Positions 17,707 through 26,767 of a DNA stretch of 64,000 nt are shown one piece after another. The position numbers were made by a program, and so were the translations under genes. The stretch spans positions 1,054,001 through 1,118,000 of the forward strand of contig OZ240681.1 in NCBI GenBank assembly GCA_965199165.1, in the 5' to 3' direction. Below the pieces are notes generated by a model. That model was not told the DNA's origin. It saw only the letters and a program-made list of their open reading frames with translations, and made no database searches. The first letter of the stretch is position 1, and each line of letters starts with the position of its first letter. The stretch comes from LMUY01 sp965199165. Lineage in GTDB: Bacteria > Pseudomonadota > Alphaproteobacteria > Acetobacterales > Acetobacteraceae.

Positions 17707-19251
17707 TCACGCCGAGAATGCGGCCGTTTCGAGCGTAACGGCGGAATAGAACGTCAAGGCCCCTGGCATGTTCGCGAACCCCGCGATGTCCTTGGCCATG
17801 GCATAGCCTTGGTCGCGCCAGCACAGCCCGGCCAGCGGCACCTGCGTGACGGCCAGCTGTTCGACCTTGGCGTAGATCGCCTTGCGCTGCTCCAGGCCGA
17901 ACGTGCGCCGGCCTTGCGCCAGCAGGGCGTCCAACTCCGGCAGGGACAGGCCGTAGGCACGGGTGTAGCTGACCGGCAGGTCGGTGCCGACGAAGTTGCT
18001 CATGCCGTCCGGGTCGTTGCTCTCGTTCGTGGTGCCGTTCACCGTGATGTCGTACTGCCCGCGGTTGCCGAGGGCGATGCGGGTCGCCCAGTCCGGCAGT
18101 ACCAGTTCGGCCTGGATGCCGATCTCCGCCAGATGGCTCTGCATGATCTCCGCCGTGCTCTTGATCATGCCGTAGGTGGAGGTCGCCAGCAGCTTGCAGG
18201 TGAAGCCGTTGGACCATCCGGCTGCGGCCAGCAGGGCCTTGGCGCGCGCCGGGTCGTAGGCCCAGCCATGGGACTGCGCTTCGTCGAAGAACGGGCTGCC
18301 GCGCTGGAACGGCAGGCTTTCCAGGACGCGGCCGCGGCCGAAGAACGCCCCCTGCACGATCTCGTCCCGCCGGATGCCGATGGCCGCAGCCTGCCGCACG
18401 CGGGCGTCGCTGAACGGCCCGGCCTTGCAGTTGAAATACATGTACATGAACGGCCCCTCGGTCGTTTCCAGCTTGAACGCCGGATCCGCCTGCAGCCCGG
18501 CCATGGCGGCCCACGGCACGTATTCGATCAGGTCCACATCGCCGGCCTTCAAGGCGGACACCCGCGCGTCCTCGTCCGCGTAGGCGACGAGGCGGATGGT
18601 CTGCAGCTTGGGCAGGCCCGGCCGGTAGTAGCGGTCGAACGCCTTGAGGTCGATGTAGGTCCCGCGCTCCTGCCCTGCCGGCACGAACGGCCCGGCGCCG
18701 ATCCCGGGCCCGTTATTGTCGACCGAGCCCTTGGCGACGATGGCGGCGAAATAGCCGGCGAACAGATTGGGCAGCACCGCCGACGGCTCCTTGGTGAACA
18801 GCCGCACGGTGCGGGCGTCCGGCGTCTGGATCGAGATGATGCGCTGCATCTCGCCTTTCATGTAAGCCTGGCTCTTCTCGGCGGCCATCTGCTCGATGCT
18901 GTAGCGCACGTCGTCCGACGTGACCGGGTTGCCGTTGTGGAACACCGCCTCCCGCAGGTGGAAGACCCAGGCGCCATCATCCGCCCGCTCCCAGCGCTCC
19001 GCCAACTCGCCGCGCATCTGGCCATCCGGCCCGTAGCCCAGCAGGCCGCGGAAGATCAGCAGCTTGGCGTCCTGCGCCACCGTCCCGGCATTCAGCCACG
19101 GCGCCAGGCTGGACGGCCAGGCCGAGATGCCCATGACGAGGTGCCCCGGCTCGCGCCCGGCGGCGCGTGCGGTCCGAAGGCTCAGCAGCGGCAGGCCCGC
19201 CGCGGCGGCAAGGACGTGGCGCCGGGTCACGGGGTGGCGGATCGCTGGCAT
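17707..19251 (-). CDS. Extracellular solute-binding protein family 5 (second of the operon)
   Basis: 514 residues from ATG 19251, preceded by AGGAGG. Twin-arginine-like signal TRRHVLAAAAGLPLLSLRTA ends near ARAAG. SBP_bac_5 features: LAERWERADDGAWVFHLREA and FHNGNPVTSDDVRYSIEQ. It is the last gene of the leftward dipeptidase-Dpp operon, after the DppF-type ATPase. The operon also has a binding protein at its other end (24632), so two receptors may serve one transporter. Confidence 0.9.
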   Translation of the reverse strand: MPAIRHPVTRRHVLAAAAGLPLLSLRTARAAGREPGHLVMGISAWPSSLAPWLNAGTVAQDAKLLIFRGLLGYGPDGQMRGELAERWERADDGAWVFHLREAVFHNGNPVTSDDVRYSIEQMAAEKSQAYMKGEMQRIISIQTPDARTVRLFTKEPSAVLPNLFAGYFAAIVAKGSVDNNGPGIGAGPFVPAGQERGTYIDLKAFDRYYRPGLPKLQTIRLVAYADEDARVSALKAGDVDLIEYVPWAAMAGLQADPAFKLETTEGPFMYMYFNCKAGPFSDARVRQAAAIGIRRDEIVQGAFFGRGRVLESLPFQRGSPFFDEAQSHGWAYDPARAKALLAAAGWSNGFTCKLLATSTYGMIKSTAEIMQSHLAEIGIQAELVLPDWATRIALGNRGQYDITVNGTTNESNDPDGMSNFVGTDLPVSYTRAYGLSLPELDALLAQGRRTFGLEQRKAIYAKVEQLAVTQVPLAGLCWRDQGYAMAKDIAGFANMPGALTFYSAVTLETAAFSA

Positions 19252-19261
19252 TGGAGGCCTC

Positions 19262-20245
19262 CTAGGCGCCGTCATGGAGGTGGCAGGCGGCGCGCTGGCC
19301 CGGGGCGACGGCCCGCAGGACCGGCCGCTCCACACGGCAACGATCGAAGCTATGCGGGCAGCGGGGATGGAAGGCGCAGCCGGCCGGCGGATGCAGCGGC
19401 GACGGCAGCTCTCCCGAAAGGGCGGCGAATGTCTTGCGCCCCACTTCCAGCCGCGGCATCTGCGCCAGCAACGCCTGCGAGTAGGGGTGGACCGGGGACC
19501 GGAACAAGGCCGGAGCTGGCGCCTCCTCCACGATGCGGCCCAGATACATGACGGCCACCCGGTCCGACAGATGTCGCACCACGGACAGATCGTGGCCGAT
19601 GAACAGCAGCGCCAGGCCGCGGCGGGCGCGCAGGTCGGCCAGCAGGTTGATCACCTGCGCCTGGACCGACACGTCGAGCGCGCTGACCGCCTCGTCGCAC
19701 ACCAGGGCGGCGGGCTGCACGGCCAGGGCGCGCGCGATGCCGATGCGCTGGCGCTGGCCGCCGCTGAACTCGTGCGGCAATCGGTCGAGCGCGGATGCGT
19801 CCAGCCCCACCTCCGCCAGCAACCCGGCGACATGGCCACGCATCGCCGCCCGCCCGGTCATGCCGTGCAGCAACGGCGCCTCGCCCACCAGATCCACCAC
19901 CCGGCGGCGCGGGTTCAGCGACGCCTGCGGATCCTGGAACACCATCTGCACGCCCAGCGTCCAGGCGCGGCGGTCCGGCCCGCGCAACCCGGCGACGGGC
20001 TGGCCGGCCCAGCGGATCTCCCCGGCGGAGGGTGGGAGGATGCCGGCCAGCATCCGGCCCAGTGTGCTCTTGCCGCAACCGCTTTCGCCCACCAGGCCCA
20101 ACGCCTCCTGCGGCGCCACGGCCAGGTCGATATCCTCTACCGCGTGCACGGTGGCGGCTCGCGCGCCCCGCAACCGGGCCAGCAGCCCGGGCGGCGCGCC
20201 GCCGAAGCGCCGCGACAGGCCGACGGCCTCCAGCAGGGCGCTCAT
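19262..20245 (-). CDS. Peptide ABC transporter ATP-binding protein, DppF/OppF type
   Basis: 327-residue ATPase. Walker A GLVGESGCGKSTLGRML, signature EFSGGQRQRIGIARAL, Walker B ALVCDEAVSALDVS, and the C-terminal cysteine region GCAFHPRCPHSFDRC typical of OppF. Its ATG overlaps the stop of the DppD-type gene (ATGA). The DEAVSALD variant of Walker B is normal in this subfamily. Confidence 0.92.
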   Translation of the reverse strand: MSALLEAVGLSRRFGGAPPGLLARLRGARAATVHAVEDIDLAVAPQEALGLVGESGCGKSTLGRMLAGILPPSAGEIRWAGQPVAGLRGPDRRAWTLGVQMVFQDPQASLNPRRRVVDLVGEAPLLHGMTGRAAMRGHVAGLLAEVGLDASALDRLPHEFSGGQRQRIGIARALAVQPAALVCDEAVSALDVSVQAQVINLLADLRARRGLALLFIGHDLSVVRHLSDRVAVMYLGRIVEEAPAPALFRSPVHPYSQALLAQMPRLEVGRKTFAALSGELPSPLHPPAGCAFHPRCPHSFDRCRVERPVLRAVAPGQRAACHLHDGA

Positions 20246-21210
20246 GCGCCGGCCCGCAGCGGATGCACGCAGCGGGCCCAGTGTCCGGGCTGCACCTCCA
20301 TCAGGGGCGGCACCGGCAGGCAGGCCGTGTCGGCCCGTGGACACCGGGGGCGGAAGGTGCAGCCGCCCGGCAGGCTTCCCAGGCCGGGCATGGCGCCGGG
20401 GATCTGCCGCAGCACCGCGCCCGGCTCGTTGCGGGCGGGGACGGAGGCGAGCAGACCCTCGGCATACGGATGCAGCGGCGCGCCGATCACCGCCTCGGAC
20501 GGCCCGAGCTCCACCAGGCGGCCGGCGTACATGACGGCGATGGTGTCCGCCAACCCGGCCACGACCGACAGATCATGCGTGATCCATAGCATCGCCGTAC
20601 CGTCCGCGGCGCAGATACGCTGCACCTCCGAGAGGATTTGGGCCTGGATCGTCACGTCCAGCGCCGTGGTCGGCTCGTCGGCGATGATGACGTCCGGCTG
20701 GTTGAGCAGGGCGGTGGCGATGGCGATGCGCTGGCGCATGCCGCCGGAGAACTCGTGCGGATAGGCATCCAGCCGCTCCTCCGGATGGGGGATGCCCATG
20801 CGGCCCAGCGCGTCGCGCGCCAGGGCGCGGGCTTCGGCGGCGCGGACCGGGCGATGCGCCTGCACGGCCTCGACCATCTGGGTGCCGACGCGCAGCACGT
20901 CGTTCAGGCAGGCCATCGGGTCCTGCATGATCAGCGCGATGCGGTTGCCGCGCAGTCGCCGCATCGCACGTTCCGGCAGGCTGCCCACATCCTGCCCGTT
21001 CAGCCGCACGCGCCCTGCCGCGATGCGGCCCGGCGGCGGCACCAGCCGGAGGATGGCGTAGCCGGTCATGGTCTTGCCGGACCCGCTCTCCCCCACCAGG
21101 CCGAGCGTGCGGCCGCGTTGCAGGGTGAACGACACGGCGTCCACGGCGGGCTGCTCCCCCGTCGCGGTGGGAAAGCGGACGGTCAGGCCCTCCACCTCGA
21201 GCACGCTCAC
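20242..21210 (-). CDS. Peptide ABC transporter ATP-binding protein, DppD/OppD type
   Basis: 322 residues from GTG 21210, overlapping the DppC-type stop as GTGA. Walker A LVGESGSGKTMTGYAIL, Q-loop IMQDPMACLN, signature EFSGGMRQRIAIATAL, Walker B VIIADEPTTALDVT, and C-terminal GGCTFRPRCPRADTAC. It pairs with the DppF-type ATPase directly downstream. The long open frame upstream of 21210 is a shadow of the DppC-type gene. Confidence 0.92.
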   Translation of the reverse strand: MSVLEVEGLTVRFPTATGEQPAVDAVSFTLQRGRTLGLVGESGSGKTMTGYAILRLVPPPGRIAAGRVRLNGQDVGSLPERAMRRLRGNRIALIMQDPMACLNDVLRVGTQMVEAVQAHRPVRAAEARALARDALGRMGIPHPEERLDAYPHEFSGGMRQRIAIATALLNQPDVIIADEPTTALDVTIQAQILSEVQRICAADGTAMLWITHDLSVVAGLADTIAVMYAGRLVELGPSEAVIGAPLHPYAEGLLASVPARNEPGAVLRQIPGAMPGLGSLPGGCTFRPRCPRADTACLPVPPLMEVQPGHWARCVHPLRAGA

Positions 21211-22100
21211 CGGTTGCCGCGGGGGTCCAGGATTTCGCGCAGGCGGTCGCCGACCAGGTTGATGGCGAACACCAGCACCAGCAGGGCGACGCCCGGGAAG
21301 ATGCTGATCCAGTAATCGCCGTTCAGCAGGAACTGGAAGCCGTTGGCGATCAGGAGGCCGAGGGAGGGCCGGGTGACGGGCAGGCCGACGCCGAGGAAGG
21401 ACAGCGTCGCCTCCAGCCCGATGGCGTTGGCGACCTCGACCGCCGCCACGACGGTCAGCGGCGGCAGGGCGTTCGGCAGCACGTGGCCGAACAGGATGCG
21501 CCGGGCGGGGACGCCCAGGCACTGCGCGGCCGCAACGTAGTCGCGCTGGCGTTCCACCAGGGCGCTGCTGCGGGCGATGCGGGCGAAATACGCCCATTGC
21601 ACCAACGCCAGCGCGAGGATGATCTTGTCCACCCCGCGGCCGAGCACGGCCAGCAGCGTCAGCGCCACCAGGATGGACGGGATGCTGAGCTGCAAATCCA
21701 CCAGCCGCATGATGATGCCGTTGACCCGCCCCCCCTTCCACGCCGCCGTCAGCCCCAGCGCCGTCCCGCTCACGGCCGCGAACCCGGTGGCCAGGAACCC
21801 GACCAGCAGGCTGGTGCGCAGCCCGTAGAGGATCGCGGACAGCATGTCGCGCCCCTGGTCGTCCGTGCCGAGCATATAGAGGAAGCCGTCCGCCCCACGC
21901 GTCAACGGCGGCAGCTGGCCGTCCAATAGGTTGAGCGTCGCCAGGTCATAGGGGTTCTGCGGCGCCACCAGCGGGGCGAATACCGCCCCGGCGATGATCG
22001 CGACGAGCGCCACCAGGGCGCCGAGGGCCAGGCGGGCCTGGACGTAGCGGCGGATGAAGCCGGGCAGGGTGCCGCCGGTGGGATGGGCGGCGTCGCTCAC
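21207..22100 (-). CDS. Peptide ABC transporter permease, DppC type
   Basis: 297-residue inner-membrane permease with a hydrophobic N-terminal segment LGALVALVAIIAGAVFAPLV and the DppC motif GTDDQGRDMLSAILYGLRTS. ATG 22100 overlaps the DppB stop (ATGA). Standard length; partner of the DppB-type gene directly upstream. Confidence 0.92.
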   Translation of the reverse strand: MSDAAHPTGGTLPGFIRRYVQARLALGALVALVAIIAGAVFAPLVAPQNPYDLATLNLLDGQLPPLTRGADGFLYMLGTDDQGRDMLSAILYGLRTSLLVGFLATGFAAVSGTALGLTAAWKGGRVNGIIMRLVDLQLSIPSILVALTLLAVLGRGVDKIILALALVQWAYFARIARSSALVERQRDYVAAAQCLGVPARRILFGHVLPNALPPLTVVAAVEVANAIGLEATLSFLGVGLPVTRPSLGLLIANGFQFLLNGDYWISIFPGVALLVLVFAINLVGDRLREILDPRGNR

Positions 22101-23068
22101 GCCGGGCGCAGACGCGCGCGGGGGTCGAGTGCCGCGTAGCAGAGGTCGACGATCAGGTTGATGGCGACGAACAGCAGCGCGATGATCATCAGGTAGCCGA
22201 CCACCACGGGACGGTCGAGTTGGTTGATGCTGTCGATGATCAGCTTGCCTGTGCCGGGCCAGGCGAAGACGCTTTCCGTCACCACGGAGAACGCGATCAG
22301 GTTGCCGAGCTGCAGTCCGGAGACGGTCACGATCGGGATCGACACCCGCTTCAGCACGTGGACGAACAGGATGCGATGCGGCGCCAGGCCTTTCGCCCGC
22401 GCATAGCGCACGAACTCCTGCCCCATCGCCTCGCGCACGCCGGACCGGGCCAGGCGCAGGACCAGCGCCATCGGGAACAGCGACAGGTTCAGCGCCGGCA
22501 ACAGGATGTGCCTAAGCCCGTCGCCGGTGAAGAGGGACAGGCGCACGCCCAGCATGTCCACGGTGGCGCCGCGGCCGGAGGCGGGCAGCCAGCCGAGGTC
22601 GACCGCGAACAGCACGATCAGCACCAGCCCGACCCAGAAGGTCGGCAGGCTGAAGCCGAAGATCGACCCGGTCATCAGCCACCGGTCCAGCCGCGACGGG
22701 GCGGTGGCGCCGGCCAGCACGCCCAGCGGCACGCCCACGAGCACGGCCAGCACCATGCCGGTGAAGGCCAGTTCGAGCGTCGCCGGCAAACGCTCCAGGA
22801 TCACGTCCATGGCGTTCTGGTGATACACGAACGAGGTGCCCCAGCTGCCTTGCAGCAGATGCACCAGGAACAGCCCGTATTGCCGCCACAGCGGCTGGTC
22901 CAGGCCCATGGCGGCCCGGAAGCGGGCGATGTCGTCCGGTGTGGATTGCGGGTCCAGCAGGATGGCGGTCGGGTCGCCCACGGCATACAGGCCGACGAAC
23001 GCGATCAGCGACAACGCCAGGACCACCAGCAATCCCTGGCCGAGCCGCCGCAGCAGCAGGCTGCCCAT
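22097..23068 (-). CDS. Peptide ABC transporter permease, DppB type
   Basis: 323-residue inner-membrane permease. N-terminal segment followed by GDPTAILLDPQSTPDDIARF, the LLQGSWGTSF element, and C-terminal VVTESVFAWPGTGKL, all as in DppB. It starts 4 nt after the upstream binding-protein gene ends. Confidence 0.92.
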   Translation of the reverse strand: MGSLLLRRLGQGLLVVLALSLIAFVGLYAVGDPTAILLDPQSTPDDIARFRAAMGLDQPLWRQYGLFLVHLLQGSWGTSFVYHQNAMDVILERLPATLELAFTGMVLAVLVGVPLGVLAGATAPSRLDRWLMTGSIFGFSLPTFWVGLVLIVLFAVDLGWLPASGRGATVDMLGVRLSLFTGDGLRHILLPALNLSLFPMALVLRLARSGVREAMGQEFVRYARAKGLAPHRILFVHVLKRVSIPIVTVSGLQLGNLIAFSVVTESVFAWPGTGKLIIDSINQLDRPVVVGYLMIIALLFVAINLIVDLCYAALDPRARLRPA

Positions 23069-23072
23069 GCGG

Positions 23073-24632
23073 CTACTGACGCCCGACCGCTGCCAGGATC
23101 ATCTCCTCCGTCGCCTGCGGCCGGTACATCACCGGCTTGCGGGCGGAGGTGATCACCAGCAGCGTGTCGAGCGGGATGTACGCCTGCCGCTGGATCAGCA
23201 GGCCCATGATGTTGGCCATGTCCTTGTTCCGCGCCGCCTCGTCCATCGTCAGCGTGGCCGCGTCGATCGCCGCGTCCACATCCGGCATCGACAGGCCCAT
23301 GTTCCACGAACCGATGCCGCGCGGCGCATCGCGCGTCTCCATCACGTCGCGCAGGAAGGAGGTGGCGTCGCCGCCATTGCTGCCCCAGGCCAGCAGGTAG
23401 AAGGAGTAGTCGCGGTGCTGCAGCCGCGGGAAGTAGACGCTGGAGGGCTGGGCGTCGATGGCGACCGTCACGCCGATGCGCGACAGCAGGATGCCCACCG
23501 TCTGGCACGTCGCGGCGTCGTTGACGTACCGGTCATTCGGGCAATGCAGGGTGACGTTGAAGCCGGCCGGATAGCCCGCTTCCGCCAGCAGCCTCTTGGC
23601 CTCGTCCGGCTGGTAGGGCGTGGCGGGCACGGCGGGGTCGTAGCCGGCGATGTGGCTCGGCACGCCCTGCGTCGCCGGCACCGCAAGCCCCTCCATCACG
23701 CGTTTCACGATCACGTCCGTCGAGATCGCCAGGGCGAAGGCGCGGCGCACGCGTTCGTCCTGGAACGGGTTGTGCGGCAGCACCGCGCCGCCCTTGTCCG
23801 TGGCGAACGGGGTCTGGTCCTTCAGCATGTCGAAGCCCAGGAAGACCGTGCGGTTCGACTCCGTCTGGAACACGCCCAGGGCCGGCAGGCCGGACAGGCG
23901 CCTGACGTCAAGCGGCGGGATGTAGTCGGCCAGTTGCACGTCGCCCGCCTGCAGCGACGCCATCCGCGCCGCGTCGTTCGGGATCTCGCGGATCGTCACG
24001 TGGGCATAGGCCGGCTTGGGGCCCCAGTAACCGTCGAAGCGCTCCAGCTCCCATCCCTGGCCACGCTGCCACTTCACGCTGCGGTAGGGACCGGAGCCGA
24101 TGGCGTCCTTGCCGGAATCGAACTCCGCCGTGGTCGCGGTGGCGGGCACGCTGGCGCAGACCAGGTGGAAATCCGGCAATGCCGCCGGCAGCGCCGGATA
24201 GGGCTTGGCGGTGATCATCCGGATCGTCAGCGGGTCGATGATCTCCAACCTCGTGACCAGGCGCAGCTTGCCGGCCGTCAGGTTGTCGCTGTTCACGACG
24301 GTGGGCAGCCGGTCCAGGCTGGACTGGACCGAAGCGGCGTCCAGCGTGCTGCCGTCATGGCATTTCACGCCGGGCCGCAGCTTGAACTCCCAGGTCAGGT
24401 CATCCACCAGGCGCCAGCTCAGCGCGATGCCCGGTATCAGGTGGGATTGCGCGTCCAGCCCGATGAGGCTGTCGTAGATGTCGGCGTAGTAGCCGTGCAT
24501 CGGCCCCAGGCCGGACAGCGCCGGGTCCAGCGTCACGATCGGCGCGCGCACGCCGACGGTGATGTGGTCGGCATCCTGGGCGCGGGCGGCCAGCGGCGCC
24601 AGCAGCGTGGCCGCCAGCAGCAGGCGCCTCAC
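23073..24632 (-). CDS. Extracellular solute-binding protein family 5 (first of the operon)
   Basis: 519 residues from GTG 24632, which overlaps the dipeptidase stop as GTGA. Sec signal RRLLLAATLLAPLAARAQ. SBP_bac_5 features: ALSWRLVDDLTWEFKLRPGV and CHDGSTLDAASVQSSLDR. It is followed at once by DppB, DppC, DppD and DppF genes, so it is the primary receptor of that importer. The two dipeptidase genes directly upstream suggest dipeptides or N-acyl amino acids as ligands (inference). Confidence 0.9.
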   Translation of the reverse strand: MRRLLLAATLLAPLAARAQDADHITVGVRAPIVTLDPALSGLGPMHGYYADIYDSLIGLDAQSHLIPGIALSWRLVDDLTWEFKLRPGVKCHDGSTLDAASVQSSLDRLPTVVNSDNLTAGKLRLVTRLEIIDPLTIRMITAKPYPALPAALPDFHLVCASVPATATTAEFDSGKDAIGSGPYRSVKWQRGQGWELERFDGYWGPKPAYAHVTIREIPNDAARMASLQAGDVQLADYIPPLDVRRLSGLPALGVFQTESNRTVFLGFDMLKDQTPFATDKGGAVLPHNPFQDERVRRAFALAISTDVIVKRVMEGLAVPATQGVPSHIAGYDPAVPATPYQPDEAKRLLAEAGYPAGFNVTLHCPNDRYVNDAATCQTVGILLSRIGVTVAIDAQPSSVYFPRLQHRDYSFYLLAWGSNGGDATSFLRDVMETRDAPRGIGSWNMGLSMPDVDAAIDAATLTMDEAARNKDMANIMGLLIQRQAYIPLDTLLVITSARKPVMYRPQATEEMILAAVGRQ

Positions 24633-25615
24633 CGCCACACCTGCCGGGCGACGCGCAGCCAGTTCCCGCCCAGGATGCCGCGAACCGCGATGTCGGCGTA
24701 GCCGGCCTTCAGCATCATGGCGGTCAACTCCTCGATCTGCTCCGGTTGCGCGAAGGCCGAGCCGGTCCGGCTGTTGGGTCCCGGCGGCCACATATGCGCG
24801 TTGTCCGCCACCCAACCCCAGAACCGCGCGGTGTCGCGCACGTAATCCATGCCCAGGCCGACATGCTCCGCCCCCACCAGCTGCACCATGTGGTCCAGGT
24901 GGCGGAACATGGCGGCGGAGGAGGCCGTGTCGTCGTCCAGGAACTCGCCCAGCCCGTTCAGCCCCACGACGCCGCCGGTGGCGGCGCAGGCGCGGATCTG
25001 GTCGTCCCGGATGTTGCGGTAATGACCGTACACCGCATGGGCATTGCAGTGCGAGAAGATGAACGGCGCCGTGCAGGCCGCCATCGCGTCCATCGTGGTG
25101 CGATACCCCGTATGGGTGCCGTCCACCAGCATCCCGACCCGGTTCATCTCCGCGACGACCTCCAGCCCCCAGCGGGACAGGCCGCCATCCGTGCGCTCGG
25201 CACAGCCATCCCCGACATGGTTGCGGGCGTTGTAGGCCAGCAGCATGTGGCGCACGCCGAGGTCGTAGTAGGCCTGCACCATCTCCAGCCTGCCCTCCAG
25301 CATGTCGGTCTCCTGGAGGTTGAACACGAGGCCGAGCTTGCCGGCGGCCTTGGCGGCGAGGATGTCGTCCGCCGTGCCGCACAGCACCAGGCGGTCCGGC
25401 CGGGCCCGGATCGCGGCGCGCACGCGGGCGATCTGGCGCACCGTTCCCTCCAGCATCGCCTCCGGTCCCATCACCGACAGGCTGATCACATCCACCCCGG
25501 CGGCATGGAAGCGCCCGAGCGTCTCGCCGTCGGCGTAGCCCGGACCCCACGGCAGCGTGTTGTCCCAGACCAGGGCGTCGCGGGCCAGCACGCCCGCGCT
25601 CTCCGCGCCGCTCAT
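24629..25615 (-). CDS. M19-family (renal-type) dipeptidase homologue, copy 2
   Basis: 328-residue TIM-barrel peptidase of the membrane-dipeptidase family. Visible: the His in VDGTHTGYRT, the His in FSHCNAHAVYGHYRNIRDDQ, and the substrate-site Asp in VGLGMDYVRD. The N-terminal HxD zinc pair of classical renal dipeptidase is replaced (ALVWDNTLPW), and the usual EGGH glutamate region reads FNLQETDML. Hence a divergent subfamily, possibly with altered metal binding. Paralogue of the gene just upstream, coupled by ATGA. No signal peptide, so cytoplasmic action on imported substrate is likely. Confidence 0.85.
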   Translation of the reverse strand: MSGAESAGVLARDALVWDNTLPWGPGYADGETLGRFHAAGVDVISLSVMGPEAMLEGTVRQIARVRAAIRARPDRLVLCGTADDILAAKAAGKLGLVFNLQETDMLEGRLEMVQAYYDLGVRHMLLAYNARNHVGDGCAERTDGGLSRWGLEVVAEMNRVGMLVDGTHTGYRTTMDAMAACTAPFIFSHCNAHAVYGHYRNIRDDQIRACAATGGVVGLNGLGEFLDDDTASSAAMFRHLDHMVQLVGAEHVGLGMDYVRDTARFWGWVADNAHMWPPGPNSRTGSAFAQPEQIEELTAMMLKAGYADIAVRGILGGNWLRVARQVWR

Positions 25616-26601
25616 CCGCCCCAGCTTTCGCCGGCCGCACGCAGGAAGTTCTCACCCAGCACGCCGCGCACGGCATCGTCGTCCCAGCCGTGCCGCACCA
25701 TCGTGTCGCAAAGCTCCAGCGCCTGCTCCGGCCCGGCGAACGCCGTCTCCACCCGTTCCTTGCCGAACGGCAGCGGCGGCCAGCGGAACGCCTCCGCCCG
25801 CACGCTGGCCCAGAAGCGCGGGGCGTCGTCCAGGAAGTCCAGGCCGAAGCCGGCGTGGCGGGAGCCGACCAGCGTGGCCAGATGGTCCAGGTGGCGGAAC
25901 ATGGCATCCGTGCGGGCGTCGACATCGGGCAGGAACTCGCCCAGGCCGTTGATGCCGATCACGCCTCCCGTGGCGGCGGCGGCGCGCACCTGCTCGTCCG
26001 TCACGTTGCGGTAGTGGGGATACACCGCGTGCATGTTGCTGTGGGTGATCATCATCGGCCTGCCCGCGGCGGCGCACAGTTCCGCCATGTCCAGGCTGGA
26101 CCGCACGCCGACATGCGTCGCGTCCACGATGATGCCGAGCCGCAGCATTTCCCGCACGACGCCCTGGCCAAGCCGCGTCAGGCCCTCGTCGGTGCGTTCG
26201 GCGCAACCGTCGCCCAGCGCGTTCTTGCCGTTGTACACCGGCAGCATGCAACGCACGCCGAGCGCGTGGTAGACCTCCACCATCTCCACCATCCCGCCCA
26301 GCGGCGTGCCGTCCTGGTGCTGCAGCACGAGGGCCAGCACCTGGTCGGCCCGGGCCTGGCGGATCGCGGCGGCGCTGGTGCAGACGCGCATGATGTCGGC
26401 GCGCTTGGCGATGTCGGCGCGGACCTTGGCGACGTAGCCGACCGCGGTGCGGATGTCGGCGCCGGGCAGGTTCTGCACCGTGAGCGTGACCACGCCCATG
26501 CCGGCGCTGCCGAAGCGGCCCAGCACGGTGTCGTAGTTGGCCCAGGGCGCGCCCCAGGGCAGCGTCATGTCCCACACCAACGCGTCCTCGAACAACGTCA
26601 C
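25612..26601 (-). CDS. M19-family (renal-type) dipeptidase homologue, copy 1
   Basis: 329 residues from GTG 26601 (AAGGG upstream), giving an N-terminus that aligns with its paralogue (FEDALVWDMTLPWGAPW). Conserved His residues in VDATHVGVRSS and ITHSNMHAVYPHYRN and an Asp in GFGLDFLDD are present, but the N-terminal HxD zinc ligands are replaced as in copy 2. It is the first gene of the eight-gene leftward dipeptidase-Dpp operon. A LacI-like operator lies 86 nt upstream. An open extension to 26892 runs through the divergent promoter region and is rejected. Confidence 0.85.
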   Translation of the reverse strand: MTLFEDALVWDMTLPWGAPWANYDTVLGRFGSAGMGVVTLTVQNLPGADIRTAVGYVAKVRADIAKRADIMRVCTSAAAIRQARADQVLALVLQHQDGTPLGGMVEMVEVYHALGVRCMLPVYNGKNALGDGCAERTDEGLTRLGQGVVREMLRLGIIVDATHVGVRSSLDMAELCAAAGRPMMITHSNMHAVYPHYRNVTDEQVRAAAATGGVIGINGLGEFLPDVDARTDAMFRHLDHLATLVGSRHAGFGLDFLDDAPRFWASVRAEAFRWPPLPFGKERVETAFAGPEQALELCDTMVRHGWDDDAVRGVLGENFLRAAGESWGG

Positions 26602-26686
26602 TGCCCTTGGATCGGCAGCCTGTCGAACGCGGTCATACCGCTCACTCGGGGGGAACGCTTTCAACAAGCATCGCACTCCGTCACGT

Positions 26687-26702
26687 TCGAACACGTATGC
26701 AA
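26687..26702. promoter_or_regulatory. LacI-like operator between dipeptidase operon and gamma-glutamyltransferase gene
   Basis: On the minus strand this reads TTGCATACGTGTTCGA: one perfect half-site and a weak second one. It is in the 166-nt divergent intergenic region and may serve both directions. Confidence 0.45.
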
Positions 26703-26767
26703 GGCTGGAACACGCTAGGCAAGCCTGTGACGGGGTGCCATGAGCACCGTGGCGAGGAGGGCACGAC

